5,671 bases of DNA from Chamaesiphon sp. GTDB taxonomy: Bacteria; Cyanobacteriota; Cyanobacteriia; Cyanobacteriales; Chamaesiphonaceae. The stretch's first letter is position 1, and every line of letters begins with the position of its first letter. A model generated the notes under the pieces. The model was not told where the DNA came from and did not search any database. It worked only from the letters and a program-made list of their open reading frames with translations. The stretch covers positions 1 to 5,671 of the forward strand of contig JAGVCD010000304.1 of the NCBI GenBank assembly GCA_020059425.1, in the 5' to 3' direction. This document shows positions 1 through 5,671 of the stretch, piece after piece. A program made the translations under genes and the position numbers.

Positions 1-48
1 CTTCTTTCTCAACAATATGTGACCATCCCCAAACCAGCAGCCAGAAAA

Positions 49-91
49 GATCAGAAAAAGTCTGGTGTTGACGATCGGAAAAGATCGGAAA
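49..91. repeat. Three GATCRGAAA motif copies upstream of the STAND gene
   Basis: GATCAGAAA lies at 49-57 and GATCGGAAA at 73-81 and 83-91. The last two copies are spaced 10 bases apart, about one helical turn. The overlapping segment 72-87 is also an inverted repeat, CGATC-6-GATCG. All copies sit within 90 bases upstream of the start codon and overlap the candidate -35/-10 region. A regulator binding site is possible, but GATCG-rich words are common in HIP1-bearing cyanobacterial genomes, so the repeat may simply reflect local word bias. No known regulator is recognised. Confidence 0.4.
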
Positions 92-106
92 TATCTGAAC
101 TAGAAT
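68..106 (+). promoter_or_regulatory. Candidate sigma-70-type promoter of the STAND gene
   Basis: TTGACG at 68-73 matches five of six bases of the TTGACA -35 consensus. At the usual 17-base spacing, the -10 position (91-96, ATATCT) is poor. A better -10 word, TAGAAT (101-106, five of six matches to TATAAT), lies 27 bases downstream, too far to pair with that -35. Either TTGACG with a weak -10, or TAGAAT with no clear -35, could be the real promoter. Transcription would then start roughly 20-35 bases before the ATG. No strong Shine-Dalgarno sequence precedes that ATG; AAGAG at 123-127 is weak and slightly distant. Confidence 0.3.
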
Positions 107-136
107 GAAAAGTGGAGTCTCCAAGAGCCTTCCCTC

Positions 137-3100
137 ATGACCGCCGATGAAGCCCTAGCATTACTAGATACACTGCTTCAAGAACAAAGCCTCCGCGATA
201 TTCAAGAGCAAGTGTTCCGTTACTCCTGGGAAGGTTGGACCTATCCCCGCATGGCCGAGCACATCGGTTATGACACCGGCTATGTTCGCGATCTTGGCTC
301 CGAACTCTGGCGGCAATTGACCAAAATCTTAGGCGAACCAGTAACTAAAAATAATTTGCAAGCGGTACTGCGTAGACAACTCCGTCGTGAATCTGGATTA
401 ATTCATCATCAAGTTTCTTCGGTGGAGCATCGAGCGTTGCCAACAGTTGCCAAAACAGCACGCATCGATCGAGATCGTTATTGGGGAGAGCAAATTGATG
501 TTTCCAGCTTTCGGGGACGCGCAGCCGAACTTCAGCAGTTAGAAAAATGGCTGGGGGGTCATACTGAGGGCGATGGTTTCCAGTCCCGTTGTCGGCTGAT
601 CTCGATTGTTGGTATGGGCGGCATGGGTAAGACCACACTAGCAGCTAAGCTCGTTCAAAAGTTAGCCGAAAATTCTGAACTAGCATCCTCAATTCCCAAC
701 TTCGATCAGATCATTTGGCAATCCCTGCGTAATGCCCCACCACTAGACAAAGTGCTATTTCATTTAATTGCCATTCTCTCTCATCATCAACAAACAGAAC
801 CTGCGGACAATTTAGACTCTCAGATCTCCCAATTGATGGAATATCTACGAAATTCGCGTTGTTTAATTATTTTTGACAATTTTGAGTCTATTCTCGCGCC
901 CCATCCTAATACTAACTCCTTGTCTAACTCCACCCCTGGCAACTATCGTGAGGGTTATGCTGGGTATAGTGAAATCCTGAGGCGGATTGGCACCGAGCAT
1001 CATGCTAGTTGTTTATTATTAACTAGTCGAGAGAAACCTAGCGCTTTAATTTCCTTGGAAGGAGAATATGCCGCTGTTTCTACAATGGATTTGCGCGGCT
1101 TAAGTACCAGAGGAGTACAAGCAATTGTTACAGAAAATGGCTGTTATGCTACTACGCCGAGTGATTGGCATTATTTACAGCGACACTACTCTGGCAACCC
1201 TCTAGCGATCAAGATTGCGGCAACTACAATCCGGGATCTGTTTGATGGCAATATTAATACTTTTTTAGAACAGGGAGTGATTCTCTGCGACGGTATTGAC
1301 TCTCTCCTAACCCAGCAATTTGATCGCCTGTCTCAGATAGAGCAACAGGTGTTGTATTGGCTAGCGATTGGGCGCGAAGCCGTGCCGATCTCGCAATTGC
1401 TGGCAGACTTCATACCCAGTGGCTTTCGATCGCAAGTATTGGGCGCATTGCAATCGCTCGATCGGCAGAGTCTAATTGAAAAAAGTGCCGGATGTTTTAC
1501 CCTGCAACCCGTGGTGATGGAGTATGTCACTGCTATGTTTATTGATCGAGTGTGCACAGAAATTACTGCTCTGAATCTAGTGGTTTTTAATAGTCATGCA
1601 CTGCTTCAGGCGCAGACCAAGGACTACGTGCGAGAGAGCCAAGAACGGATGATTTTAGCCCCACTGCTCGAACAACTACTGGGTAAATTGCGATCGCAAC
1701 CAGAAATCAAGCACCAACTTGATCGGCTTCTAGTAAAACTACGATCAGAATTTTCTTCTGCCAATGGCTATGCCGGGGGGAATCTGATCAACCTGTTCTG
1801 TCAACTACAGATCGACTTGAACGGCTACGATTTTTCTAATCTGTGCATTTGGCAAGCCTATTTACTCGGCGCGAATTTACACAACACTAATTTTACTAAC
1901 ACTGATTTAGCAAAGTCGGTTTTTGCCGAAACCTTCAGCAGTATTCACTCGGTAGCCTTTAGTCCCGATAGCCGCTGTCTAGCTAGCGGTGATTTCAATG
2001 GAGATATTCGCTTGTGGGATGCCCATACTCATCAACTCCAGGCAATCTTAAAAGGTCATACCAACTGGGTGCAATCAGTGGCCTTCAGCCCCAATCTTAA
2101 AGTATTGGCCAGCGGCAGTTTCGACTGCACCGTGAAGCTCTGGGATCTCCTTAGTGGCGCGTGCCTAAAGACCTTCGCCGACCACACCCAAGGAGTCTAT
2201 TCGGTAGCATTTAGTCCAAATGGCCAAATCTTGGCCAGTGGTAGCGATGATTGCACTGTAAGGCTTTGGGATGTCCATAGTGGAGAATGTCTGATTAACT
2301 TGCAATATGAAGATGGCATTAAACCCCATGATGTTAAGTCGGTAGCTTTTAGTCCGGATGGGAATTTCCTCGCCAGCAGTGGTTCTCAGTCAAGTATTCA
2401 GCTCTGGCAAATCCAGAATATTAGAAATGGCAGCTACTGGCAAACTCTGGTTGGTCATCAAGGCTGGGTGTGGTCGGTAGCTTTTAGTCCAGATGGAAAT
2501 TTTCTCGCCAGTGGTAGCGATGACACCACGATAAAAATCTGGGATGTATCCACTGGCCAGTGTTTACGAACTTTTGCCGGGCACAGCAATGAATTACGAT
2601 CGATCGCCTTTAGTCACGATGGTCGAATACTGATCAGCGGTAGCAAGGATCGCACGATCAGGTTGTGGGATATTCAGACCGGACAATGTGTGCAGACACT
2701 GGTTGGTCATGAGAATTGGATCTGGGCAATGGCTTTCGATCCGATTAATAAAATAATTGCTAGCGGTGGCGAAGACCGCACAATTAGACTCTGGAGTCTG
2801 GAGACTAGTCAGTGTCTCAAAGTTTTACAGGGGTATACAAATACACTCTATTCAATTGCCTTTGTTCCTCCATTTAGCCCAACTGAATCGATTGAATCAA
2901 TCAATCTAAATATCGATTCAAACCTAGCTCATCCACCAGTGTTGCTGGCTAGTGGCTACTTCGACCAGATAGTAAGACTTTGGAATATTCAGAATGGTGA
3001 ATATAGCAGTTTTAGAGGTCATACTGATGCAATTAGAGCAGTAGCCGTGAGTCCAGATGGACGACTGCTGGCTAGTGGCGGTGGCAGTGCCGATCCGACG

Positions 3101-3895
3101 ATTAAACTTTGGAGCGTTCGAGATAGACAGTGCCAGAAAAATTTAACTGGTCACACCAGCGAAATCTGGTCTATAGCTTTTAGTCCAGATGGAAATTTTT
3201 TCGCCAGTGGCAGTACCGACCACACGATTAGACTTTGGGATGTCCAAACGGGTGCCTGTATTCAAACTTTAACAGAGCACCAGCATTGGGTGATGTCAGT
3301 AGCTTTCAGTTGCCAATCAGGTATCCTGGCTAGTGCTGGTTTCGATCGAATGATTAAGTTTTGGAATGTCCAAACAGGTGTATGTATTCGCACTTGGCCG
3401 GTGAATCAGTTATCAATTTGCTCGATCGCCTTTAGCCCCAGCGGCGATCTGTTAGCCAGTGGTAGTGTTGATCGCACCATTGGACTTTGGGACTTTGCTA
3501 CTGGTGAATGTTTCCAGATATTGTTAGGCCATACCCACTTTGTGTGGTCGGTGGCCTTCAGTCCAGATGGACAATTTCTAGCTAGTGGCAGTTTTGATCG
3601 CACCGTTAGATTATGGGATATCCACACAGGAAAATGTCTGAGGGTGTTACATGGTCACGAGAACAGTGTTTTTTCTGTGGCTTTTGTGCCACAGTCTGAC
3701 CCCAATTTTGCTGATCAGCAGTTACTAGCCAGTGCTGGCGCGGATGCCACTATTAGGCTATGGGATATCCACACAGGTGAATGTCTCAAAATACTTCGAT
3801 CGCCACGACCATACGAAGGGATGAACATTAGGGGCGCAAAAGGGTTGACTAATGCCCAGCAGGAGAATTTACAAGTTTTAGGAGCGATCGAATAG
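137..3895 (+). CDS. STAND NTPase: VMAP-type HTH, NB-ARC and 14 WD40 repeats
   Basis: A complete 1252-residue cytoplasmic protein with no signal peptide or membrane segment. Residues 1-80 match the N-terminal helix-turn-helix seen in vWA-MoxR-associated (VMAP) proteins (SWEGWTYPRMAEHIGY, then VTKNNLQAVLRR). The opening MTADEA is typical of the family and supports the ATG at 137. NB-ARC follows from about 120: Walker A GMGGMGKT (159-166, Lys165), Walker B LIIFDNFE (243-250, Asp247), sensor-like TSR (296-298), GNPLA (353-357), and a winged-helix region ending in LQPVVMEYVT (456-465) at the MHD-like position. A pentapeptide-like stretch (559-600) leads into 14 WD40 repeats (601-1220) and a tail (1221-1252). 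By family knowledge it is a signal-transducing ATPase switch: ligand binding by the propellers would drive nucleotide exchange and oligomerisation. The ligand and output are unknown. No MoxR, vWA, protease or nuclease partner is visible nearby. The family is sure; an immune role is inference. Confidence 0.93.
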   Translation: MTADEALALLDTLLQEQSLRDIQEQVFRYSWEGWTYPRMAEHIGYDTGYVRDLGSELWRQLTKILGEPVTKNNLQAVLRRQLRRESGLIHHQVSSVEHRALPTVAKTARIDRDRYWGEQIDVSSFRGRAAELQQLEKWLGGHTEGDGFQSRCRLISIVGMGGMGKTTLAAKLVQKLAENSELASSIPNFDQIIWQSLRNAPPLDKVLFHLIAILSHHQQTEPADNLDSQISQLMEYLRNSRCLIIFDNFESILAPHPNTNSLSNSTPGNYREGYAGYSEILRRIGTEHHASCLLLTSREKPSALISLEGEYAAVSTMDLRGLSTRGVQAIVTENGCYATTPSDWHYLQRHYSGNPLAIKIAATTIRDLFDGNINTFLEQGVILCDGIDSLLTQQFDRLSQIEQQVLYWLAIGREAVPISQLLADFIPSGFRSQVLGALQSLDRQSLIEKSAGCFTLQPVVMEYVTAMFIDRVCTEITALNLVVFNSHALLQAQTKDYVRESQERMILAPLLEQLLGKLRSQPEIKHQLDRLLVKLRSEFSSANGYAGGNLINLFCQLQIDLNGYDFSNLCIWQAYLLGANLHNTNFTNTDLAKSVFAETFSSIHSVAFSPDSRCLASGDFNGDIRLWDAHTHQLQAILKGHTNWVQSVAFSPNLKVLASGSFDCTVKLWDLLSGACLKTFADHTQGVYSVAFSPNGQILASGSDDCTVRLWDVHSGECLINLQYEDGIKPHDVKSVAFSPDGNFLASSGSQSSIQLWQIQNIRNGSYWQTLVGHQGWVWSVAFSPDGNFLASGSDDTTIKIWDVSTGQCLRTFAGHSNELRSIAFSHDGRILISGSKDRTIRLWDIQTGQCVQTLVGHENWIWAMAFDPINKIIASGGEDRTIRLWSLETSQCLKVLQGYTNTLYSIAFVPPFSPTESIESINLNIDSNLAHPPVLLASGYFDQIVRLWNIQNGEYSSFRGHTDAIRAVAVSPDGRLLASGGGSADPTIKLWSVRDRQCQKNLTGHTSEIWSIAFSPDGNFFASGSTDHTIRLWDVQTGACIQTLTEHQHWVMSVAFSCQSGILASAGFDRMIKFWNVQTGVCIRTWPVNQLSICSIAFSPSGDLLASGSVDRTIGLWDFATGECFQILLGHTHFVWSVAFSPDGQFLASGSFDRTVRLWDIHTGKCLRVLHGHENSVFSVAFVPQSDPNFADQQLLASAGADATIRLWDIHTGECLKILRSPRPYEGMNIRGAKGLTNAQQENLQVLGAIE
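1690..1697. repeat. HIP1 palindrome GCGATCGC
   Basis: An exact copy of HIP1, the highly iterated palindrome of many cyanobacterial genomes, lies inside the coding sequence of the STAND gene. Near-matches with the CGATCG core occur through the window, for example at 466, 1427, 1459, 2597, 2601, 3343, 3423, 3797, 3885 and 4599. It supports a cyanobacterial origin and has no gene-specific meaning. Confidence 0.8.
1811..1930 (+). repeat. Eight pentapeptide-like units between NB-ARC region and WD40 array
   Basis: Residues 559-598 of the STAND protein can be read as eight consecutive five-residue units with a central hydrophobic residue at 561, 566, 571, 576, 581, 586, 591 and 596 (L, F, I, L, L, F, L, F), often followed or preceded by small or Asn/Asp residues (for example ANLHN, TNFTN, TDLAK). 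Four such units make one coil of a right-handed quadrilateral beta-helix, so this would be two short coils. The register is seen in the sequence; the fold is inference. It may act as a rigid spacer joining the NTPase module to the first propeller. Confidence 0.55.
1937..3796 (+). repeat. Fourteen tandem WD40 repeats (two predicted seven-bladed propellers)
   Basis: The repeat unit is SVAFSPDG-x-LASGS-x-D-x-TIRLWD-x-x-TG-x-C-LxTL-x-GH, typically 42 residues (126 bases). The conserved Trp of each blade falls at residues 627, 669, 711, 757, 802, 844, 886, 949, 992, 1034, 1076, 1118, 1160 and 1209. Fourteen blades fit two seven-bladed beta-propellers, probably a sensing or protein-binding surface. 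Most spacings are 42-46; blade 8 is 63 and blade 14 is 49 because of extra residues just after the SxAF strand. Blade 4 has a longer lead-in and a divergent WQIQNIRNG segment. The GH dipeptide is lost in several blades (for example 3, 7, 10, 11). Confidence 0.93.
2884..2920. repeat. 9-bp perfect inverted repeat inside the blade 8 insertion
   Basis: TGAATCGAT (2884-2892) is exactly reverse-complementary to ATCGATTCA (2912-2920), with 19 bases between. It lies wholly inside the segment (about 2864-2947) that encodes the extra residues of WD40 blade 8. Between the arms the sequence repeats the words GAATCAAT and CAATC, so the stretch looks low in complexity compared with its neighbours. It may be the trace of a small inserted or slipped sequence, or chance. 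Confidence 0.55.
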
Positions 3896-4181
3896 AGTAT
3901 CAATTATCGATCCAGATAATGTAATCTGAATAAGATCCAAAAAACACCCAAATTCTCTACATTAGCTAAACTAGACACAATATCAAATTCCGCAGCAGTG
4001 TCAGCCAACAGTCTAATTCAAGGTATATCTAATATCTCTAGCTGATTCTGGAACACTTCAGGAAGAATTAAGAAATATTCAGTTGAGACATTTGGTATCA
4101 AAAGATACAGAATGCTGTTCTGAGTTCTCCATACGATCAAATCTAGAGTTCACATATCAACACGTATTTAATAATAAAGCA
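3896..4181. other. Intergenic region between the STAND gene and glnN
   Basis: These 286 AT-rich bases carry no convincing gene on either strand. The left part (3896-4090) shows no strong terminator: the only nearby hairpin, CAGAT-6-ATCTG at 3913-3928, has five base pairs and no T-run. The right part (4095-4181) holds the NtcA-type promoter and a short leader for glnN. Because no terminator is evident, some read-through from the STAND gene into glnN cannot be excluded. Confidence 0.7.
4095..4137 (+). promoter_or_regulatory. NtcA-activated (class II) promoter of glnN
   Basis: GTATCAAAAGATAC at 4095-4108 is a perfect NtcA box (GTA-N8-TAC), and its inner bases extend the symmetry to GTATC-4-GATAC. 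It is followed after 23 bases by TACGAT (4132-4137), matching the TAN3T -10 element of cyanobacterial NtcA-dependent promoters, which have the box about 22-23 bases upstream in place of a -35. The box centre at 4101.5 predicts a transcription start near 4143 (-41.5 geometry), giving a leader of about 39 bases. NtcA is the global nitrogen regulator, activated by 2-oxoglutarate, and glnN is a known NtcA target in cyanobacteria. The match of box, spacing, -10 and gene identity makes this a strong call. Confidence 0.9.
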
Positions 4182-5671
4182 ATGAGTGGAAATAAGTCTC
4201 GCCTTCAGGCAATTTCTCAGATCGCCCAGAGAGCACCGATGCCTCCAAAAAAACCAGCTAAACTGGCCAATATTTGGGCAACAGACGTTTTTAGCTTAGC
4301 TAAAATGCAAGAACGTCTCCCCAAGGATGTTTTTAAATCTCTAAAGAAAACGATCCAGAATGGCGAGCAGCTCGACCACTCCGTAGCCGACATCGTCGCC
4401 TCCGCCATGAAAGATTGGGCAATGGCGAAGGGAGCACTTTATTATGCTCACGTTTTTTATCCTTTGACCAATGCGACAGCCGAGAAGCATGATGGTTTTA
4501 TTTCGGTGCAAAGCGATGGCACAGCTATTTCTGAATTCGCGGGCAAGCTACTAATCCAAGGTGAACCAGACGGCTCGTCTTTCCCCAATGGTGGCATTCG
4601 ATCGACCTTTGAAGCTCGGGGCTACACGGCTTGGGATGTCAGCAGTCCAGCTTATGTAATGCGCACTGATAATGGCGTTACTCTTTGCATTCCCACTGTC
4701 TTTATCTCTTGGACAGGGGAAGCCCTCGACAAAAAGACCCCACTGTTACGAGCCAACGCGGCCATGAGTAAAGCAGCGGCCAAAGTTTTGAAACTATTAG
4801 GCAACAGCGAAGTAGCCACCGTCAACTCTAGTTGTGGTGCTGAGCAAGAGTATTTCTTGGTCGATGCTAGCTTTGTAACTAGCCGCCCTGATTTGATGCT
4901 GGCTGGTCGCACACTGTTTGGGAAAGCCCCCGCCAAAGGTCAACAGTTTGATGACCACTATTTTGGGGTAATTCCAGAACGGGTGCAAGTGTACATGCAA
5001 GATGTCGAAGAGCAACTGTATCGCTTGGGCATTCCGGCTAAAACCAGACACAACGAAGTAGCCCCTGGTCAATTTGAAATTGCACCATACCATGAAGCTG
5101 CCAACGTCGCTACCGACCACCAGCAGATGATTATGACCATTCTGCGCGCTACAGCCAAGAAACATGGCATGGCTTGCTTGCTCCATGAAAAACCCTTTGC
5201 AGGCATCAACGGCTCTGGTAAACATGTGAACTGGTCGGTAGGCAACTCTACCCAGGGTAACTTACTCGATCCCGGCGATGAACCACATACTAATTTACAG
5301 TTCTTGGTATTTTGTGGAGCGGTAATTCGCGGTATTCACAAGTATGGACCATTGCTGCGAGCGGTAATTGCCACTGCTGGTAACGATCATCGCTTAGGTG
5401 CTAACGAAGCGCCACCCGCAATTATGTCGATTTATTTGGGTTCCCAAATCGACGATGTTTTCCAACAGCTGAAACGCGGTGATGTAACTGGCTCCCAGAG
5501 CCGAGGCTCGATGGATTTGGGTGTAAATGCTTTGCCCCTGTTGCTAAAGGATGCTGGCGATCGCAACCGTACTTCACCCTTTGCTTTTACAGGCAACCGT
5601 TTTGAGTTTCGAGCCGTGGGTTCTAATCAGTCGGTAACTGGCCCATTGGTGGCCATGAACACCATCTTGGC
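4182..5671 (+). CDS. glnN: Glutamine synthetase type III (GlnN), 3' end beyond window
   Basis: Open from ATG 4182 to the window edge, about 496 codons of a family usually near 720 residues, so roughly the last third is missing. The enzyme joins ammonium to glutamate using ATP to make glutamine in the cytoplasm. The N-terminal type III region includes [20 protein letters not shown] (127-146). Catalytic motifs follow: AEQEYFLV (220-227, Glu221 and Glu223, metal ligands by family analogy), [12 protein letters not shown] (291-302), [14 protein letters not shown] (339-352), GANEAPPAI (406-414) and [10 protein letters not shown] (472-481). These identify type III rather than GlnA type I. The start [14 protein letters not shown] is the usual cyanobacterial GlnN opening; no good Shine-Dalgarno precedes it, which is common in cyanobacteria. 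It has its own NtcA promoter, so expression should rise under nitrogen limitation, supplementing GlnA. No frameshift or missing key residue is seen in the visible part. Confidence 0.96.
   Translation, partial: MSGNKSRLQAISQIAQRAPMPPKKPAKLANIWATDVFSLAKMQERLPKDVFKSLKKTIQNGEQLDHSVADIVASAMKDWAMAKGALYYAHVFYPLTNATAEKHDGFISVQSDGTAISEFAGKLLIQGEPDGSSFPNGGIRSTFEARGYTAWDVSSPAYVMRTDNGVTLCIPTVFISWTGEALDKKTPLLRANAAMSKAAAKVLKLLGNSEVATVNSSCGAEQEYFLVDASFVTSRPDLMLAGRTLFGKAPAKGQQFDDHYFGVIPERVQVYMQDVEEQLYRLGIPAKTRHNEVAPGQFEIAPYHEAANVATDHQQMIMTILRATAKKHGMACLLHEKPFAGINGSGKHVNWSVGNSTQGNLLDPGDEPHTNLQFLVFCGAVIRGIHKYGPLLRAVIATAGNDHRLGANEAPPAIMSIYLGSQIDDVFQQLKRGDVTGSQSRGSMDLGVNALPLLLKDAGDRNRTSPFAFTGNRFEFRAVGSNQSVTGPLVAMNTIL
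5557..5564. repeat. HIP1 palindrome GCGATCGC
   Basis: A second exact HIP1 octamer, inside glnN (codons for Gly-Asp-Arg). Two exact copies in 5.7 kb is far more than the less than one expected at random for a given octamer, and fits a HIP1-bearing cyanobacterium. Confidence 0.8.

Noticed and set aside
1937..3796. The periodic ~126-base repeats as a CRISPR-like or other noncoding repeat array.
   Set aside because: The periodicity is fully explained by in-frame WD40 repeats; DNA units are diverged and there are no constant repeats with unique spacers.
3913..3928. CAGAT-AATGTA-ATCTG hairpin just after the STAND gene stop codon as a terminator.
   Set aside because: The stem is only five base pairs with low GC, and no run of T follows; it is too weak to call a terminator.
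3904..4017. A minus-strand reading frame of 38 codons in the intergenic region, reading AAEFDIVSSLANV, vaguely like a segment of MutS.
   Set aside because: It is short, has no start codon, is bounded by stops, and the resemblance covers only about a dozen residues of a common composition. It could be a decayed gene fragment, but chance is more likely.
4797..5225. A 142-codon open frame on the minus strand opposite glnN.
   Set aside because: It lies fully antisense to strongly conserved glutamine synthetase motifs, its translation resembles no family, and codon constraints of glnN explain the absence of stops.
137..5671. The STAND gene and glnN as one functional operon, with glutamine synthetase as effector or target of the STAND protein.
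   Set aside because: The gap is 286 bases and glnN has its own complete NtcA promoter; nothing in the sequence ties the two functions together.

Overview
The window reads as chromosomal DNA from a cyanobacterium. Three things suggest this: a type III glutamine synthetase of the cyanobacterial GlnN kind behind a textbook NtcA-dependent promoter; a large HTH–NB-ARC–WD40 protein of an architecture best known from filamentous and other cyanobacteria; and the HIP1 palindrome GCGATCGC, found exactly twice, with about a dozen CGATCG cores. Base composition is moderate by eye (not computed). I cannot assign a genus from the sequence.

Layout: 1-136 is an upstream region with three copies of a GATCRGAAA motif and a candidate promoter. 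137-3895 (+) is a 1252-residue STAND-type protein: an N-terminal helix-turn-helix of the vWA-MoxR-associated (VMAP) kind, an NB-ARC NTPase with intact Walker A, a short two-coil pentapeptide-like segment, exactly 14 WD40 repeats (enough for two seven-bladed propellers), and a C-terminal tail of unknown role. 3896-4181 is non-coding and holds the regulated promoter of the next gene. 4182 to the right edge (+) is the first ~496 codons of glnN, which runs off the window.

The two genes share a strand but are 286 bases apart. The second has its own complete class II NtcA promoter (GTATCAAAAGATAC, 23 bases, TACGAT), so they are probably independent units. glnN should be switched on under nitrogen limitation to assimilate ammonium. 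The STAND protein is probably a ligand-gated ATP switch whose WD40 propellers sense something and whose N-terminal domain recruits or is the effector; relatives have been proposed to act in biological conflict or signalling, but no effector partner gene is visible here. I found no RNA genes, IS elements, CRISPR array or convincing intrinsic terminator. The most informative signals are the NtcA promoter, the internal structure of the 14-blade array and the DNA repeats upstream of the STAND gene.
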